Source: Microbulbifer variabilis
Lineage (GTDB): Bacteria > Pseudomonadota > Gammaproteobacteria > Pseudomonadales > Cellvibrionaceae
DNA length: 64,000 nucleotides
Reading direction: 5' to 3'
Assembly (NCBI RefSeq): GCF_023716485.1
Contig: NZ_CP092418.1
Location: 3,442,501 to 3,506,500 of the forward strand
Position 1 is the stretch's first letter; every line of letters starts with the position of its first letter. Both the position numbers and the translations under genes were made by a program. The notes under the pieces are model-generated. The model saw only the letters and a program-made list of their open reading frames with translations, ran no database searches and was not told the DNA's origin. Positions 63,101 through 64,000 of this stretch are shown here, one piece after another.

Positions 63101-64000
63101 CCGTTAAAGTCGGTGTAGTCGGTAAGTACACCCAGACCTTTGTCGTAACCCGCACGAGCGGTGAGCCAGCGGCTGCCGGTATGCAAACCCACTTCTGTTG
63201 GGAAGGTATGATATTGCGAGTCGTAAGTGACTTTGGTTTGGTGGCCTGTGTTGGCGTCCCACAAGGGGTCATAACTTTGAATGCGGTTGCCGAAGGCATC
63301 GTAGCGGTGGCGCTCTGCGGCAACATAGGCATCTGCACTCTCAGCATCGTGCCAGAGTCGACGCAGGGTCAGGTTGCCCTTGGAGACCGCGCCTAAATTA
63401 CCAGCGGAGAAACTTTCATCATCGTAGAACCACTGCTCTTTGGCCACAGCGCGGCCCGATAGGTCGGTAACCTTGCGCTCTAGCGGTAGGTGCAGGAACC
63501 AGTGGCCCTGTGCAGAGGCGGATTCCGCACTGAAGCGCAATTGGGTAATACGCTCGTCCTGCCAGTTGCCATCGGTACGGCCCAGCTCTTTGATATAAGT
63601 GGTATTGCCGTAATTATCGTAGTCATACTCCCAGGCAAGGGTCACTGGGGTACCGCTGCCTCGCTCCAGCATATGCTGCTGGCGTTCGGTCATAGCCGCA
63701 AACTCGACTTTGCGGCTTTCCTCGGCATAACCGGACAGCAGTTGGCGCAACTCCCACTGATTTTCCTCTCGCCAGAAAATTCCGCCGAAGGCATCGCGGG
63801 TTTCTATTTGTTTGATCTTGCCCTGTAGGGCTTCCTGTTCGGTGCCATCGGCTTTTTGGCCCAGGTGGAATTCGTAGCGGGTTGCCAGTGTCGGGGTACT
63901 GGCATCGCCCACGCGACGCTCTTCACTGTGTGCAAAGCCCTGGAATTCTTTATCGGCAGCATCGTAAAAGCCGTCCCAGTAATCCATCTCGGTGGTTTGC
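60127..64000 (-). CDS. RHS/TcdB-type polymorphic toxin, N-terminus outside window
   Basis: At least 1,290 residues; the frame is open through base 64000, so the beginning is missing. It starts with a TcdB-like segment (TEMDYWDGFYDAADKEFQGFAHS), then many YD/RHS repeats (for example YDxxGRxxxxxxxxG and GLGRTLMVRSE), and the conserved end of the RHS core: GLGYFERRYLQSDFGTFISPDP, then RYARNNPINFIDPMGE, the usual cleavage site (about 1075). The C-terminal 200 residues are A/T-rich and variable. They contain FEVIRFGPRN and LIHDGPDNERETFGTAGCLE, resembling the H-x(n)-[ST]-x-G-C motif of L,D-transpeptidases (YkuD). Toxin role is inferred. Confidence 0.88.
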   Translation of the reverse strand, partial: QTTEMDYWDGFYDAADKEFQGFAHSEERRVGDASTPTLATRYEFHLGQKADGTEQEALQGKIKQIETRDAFGGIFWREENQWELRQLLSGYAEESRKVEFAAMTERQQHMLERGSGTPVTLAWEYDYDNYGNTTYIKELGRTDGNWQDERITQLRFSAESASAQGHWFLHLPLERKVTDLSGRAVAKEQWFYDDESFSAGNLGAVSKGNLTLRRLWHDAESADAYVAAERHRYDAFGNRIQSYDPLWDANTGHQTKVTYDSQYHTFPTEVGLHTGSRWLTARAGYDKGLGVLTDYTDFNGQQTQYGYDSHGRLTAMAKPGDSLQLPTVEYDYQLAQMVDGHRISWVETRQRERSGASGTIDSRRFYDGLGRTLMVRSEAEQPGQVVVSDHSNFNARGQVVQTALPYFAQGLAYRANDKGQHHRQYLYDAQGRTQEVYQPYTAQSGESVFNRITYLPMAQVLEDEEQTRANSVHHGAAKKLVFDGLQTAQGEYRLRQVDEIVGANTQGGIGGATWSTYYDYDLNGNFTRLQDAQNNVRTMHYDDLGRMRFLDDPNRGQRWQYFDDAGNLLATRDALGQERHYRYDGANRLFAEYQLSPRGEAPSGANWQPGLQLGSTSPVVSYQYDQRGEEGGAFLLGRLAKVTDQAGFEQWGYDARGRVVQRQRKITGPQIDSPLYTTRFAYDSAGRMTQQFYPDNSRVNFEYNTRGLLERIPGVVERLDYTANGVLQHQGLANGVETDWGFDERQRLAGLRTQRSGDALPLQQWDYRFDAVSNVLGIDDQRPSDALAAMAAELGATSAQAASLAKNIVYSYDDVYRLTGVADDIEQVYYSYDKIGNLLQVGRASVDLADMATAGNTQITDLRYGGSHDNGNTGASNRSSRGSLPGPQALSWAEGLIEYDDNGNRTQAGDQTYHWDHDQRLTYAGNKQAADQYGYDFKHQRRFKITERTGGARSVTLYIDGDSEVRDGKLLKYISVGQKRIARSDQSGEVFTPTEYYLHTHVGSTDLTLDKAGKIINAFTYKSYGELENVFGDSTAAPYRYAGKELDESTGLGYFERRYLQSDFGTFISPDPVLNHSGRFTDPQRWTPYRYARNNPINFIDPMGESVVEAGSGSDCCGGEPSKPKEVKITVSGTPNGNYASSWAYPDGDPNKVYQAPLYDLTVTTGDKSKTFEVIRFGPRNKDGKMSVAGLADKQTHTIDWYPEYEIHSANTDENGAWIVYDNFLIHDGPDNERETFGTAGCLEICGPKGFSTFNKTLLEFSEAKSLDDVKAKITYESADRPKLSDFKLR

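Noticed and set aside
61183..63396. Long plus-strand frames (322 and 338 codons)
   Set aside because: Antisense to the RHS repeats; valine/alanine-rich shadow with no start signal.

Overview
The window looks like a chromosomal segment of a marine gammaproteobacterium, probably Microbulbifer or a close relative in the Cellvibrionales. This is inferred from the housekeeping proteins, the secreted GH16 glucanase and the gene order, not from a database search. One large accessory block interrupts an otherwise ordinary chromosome.

Left core (1-13.2 kb): the 5' tip of aspartokinase, alaS, hinT, a Trm112-like gene, an alpha/beta hydrolase, class I fructose-bisphosphate aldolase, glpK, recX-recA (with a LexA box), pncC, a GH16 glucanase, a GNAT acetyltransferase and a DTW-domain tRNA-modification gene.

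Accessory block (13.3-36.0 kb): a sedentary chromosomal integron. The integrase gene intI (34902-35981, +) has its own LexA box and lies beside attI. From attI a run of 33 gene cassettes extends leftward, with every clear cassette gene on the minus strand and each ending in a recognisable attC site (33 listed). Most cassettes encode small proteins of unknown function. Recognisable ones are an 871-residue zinc-hook AAA ATPase, an FRG-domain protein, an exported RraB-like protein, a VOC protein, a membrane-anchored HTH protein, an amidohydrolase and several small membrane proteins. Two identical IS1111-type elements sit at the same position in two different attC sites. One cassette is duplicated almost exactly, another pair is diverged and nearly gene-less, and at least three cassette genes carry a frameshift or an in-frame stop.

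Right core (36.0-58.1 kb): aroC, prmB, folE, a CHMI-family isomerase, an alpha/beta hydrolase, sixA, a DUF4389 gene, gpsA, htpG, a serine beta-lactamase-like protein, a 2-Cys peroxiredoxin, bfd (Fur-box-like site), a broken DUF2254 gene, bfr, grxD, argD-argF and nrdA-nrdB. The nrd genes have NrdR-box-like and DnaA-box motifs and unusually hairpin-rich non-coding regions.

Right accessory end (58.1-64 kb): a decayed duplicate of the nrdB 3' end with its terminator, a decayed IS481-like transposase, then a large RHS/TcdB-type polymorphic toxin gene that runs off the window. Its AT-rich C-terminal domain ends in an L,D-transpeptidase-like motif, and the gene behind it encodes a small exported protein that is a good candidate for its periplasmic immunity protein.

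How the parts connect: recA and intI are both predicted to be under LexA control, so DNA damage or DNA uptake should raise integrase activity and reshuffle the cassettes. The Pc-like promoter beside attI would express mainly the first cassettes. The IS1111-type elements appear to have evolved to use attC as their target.
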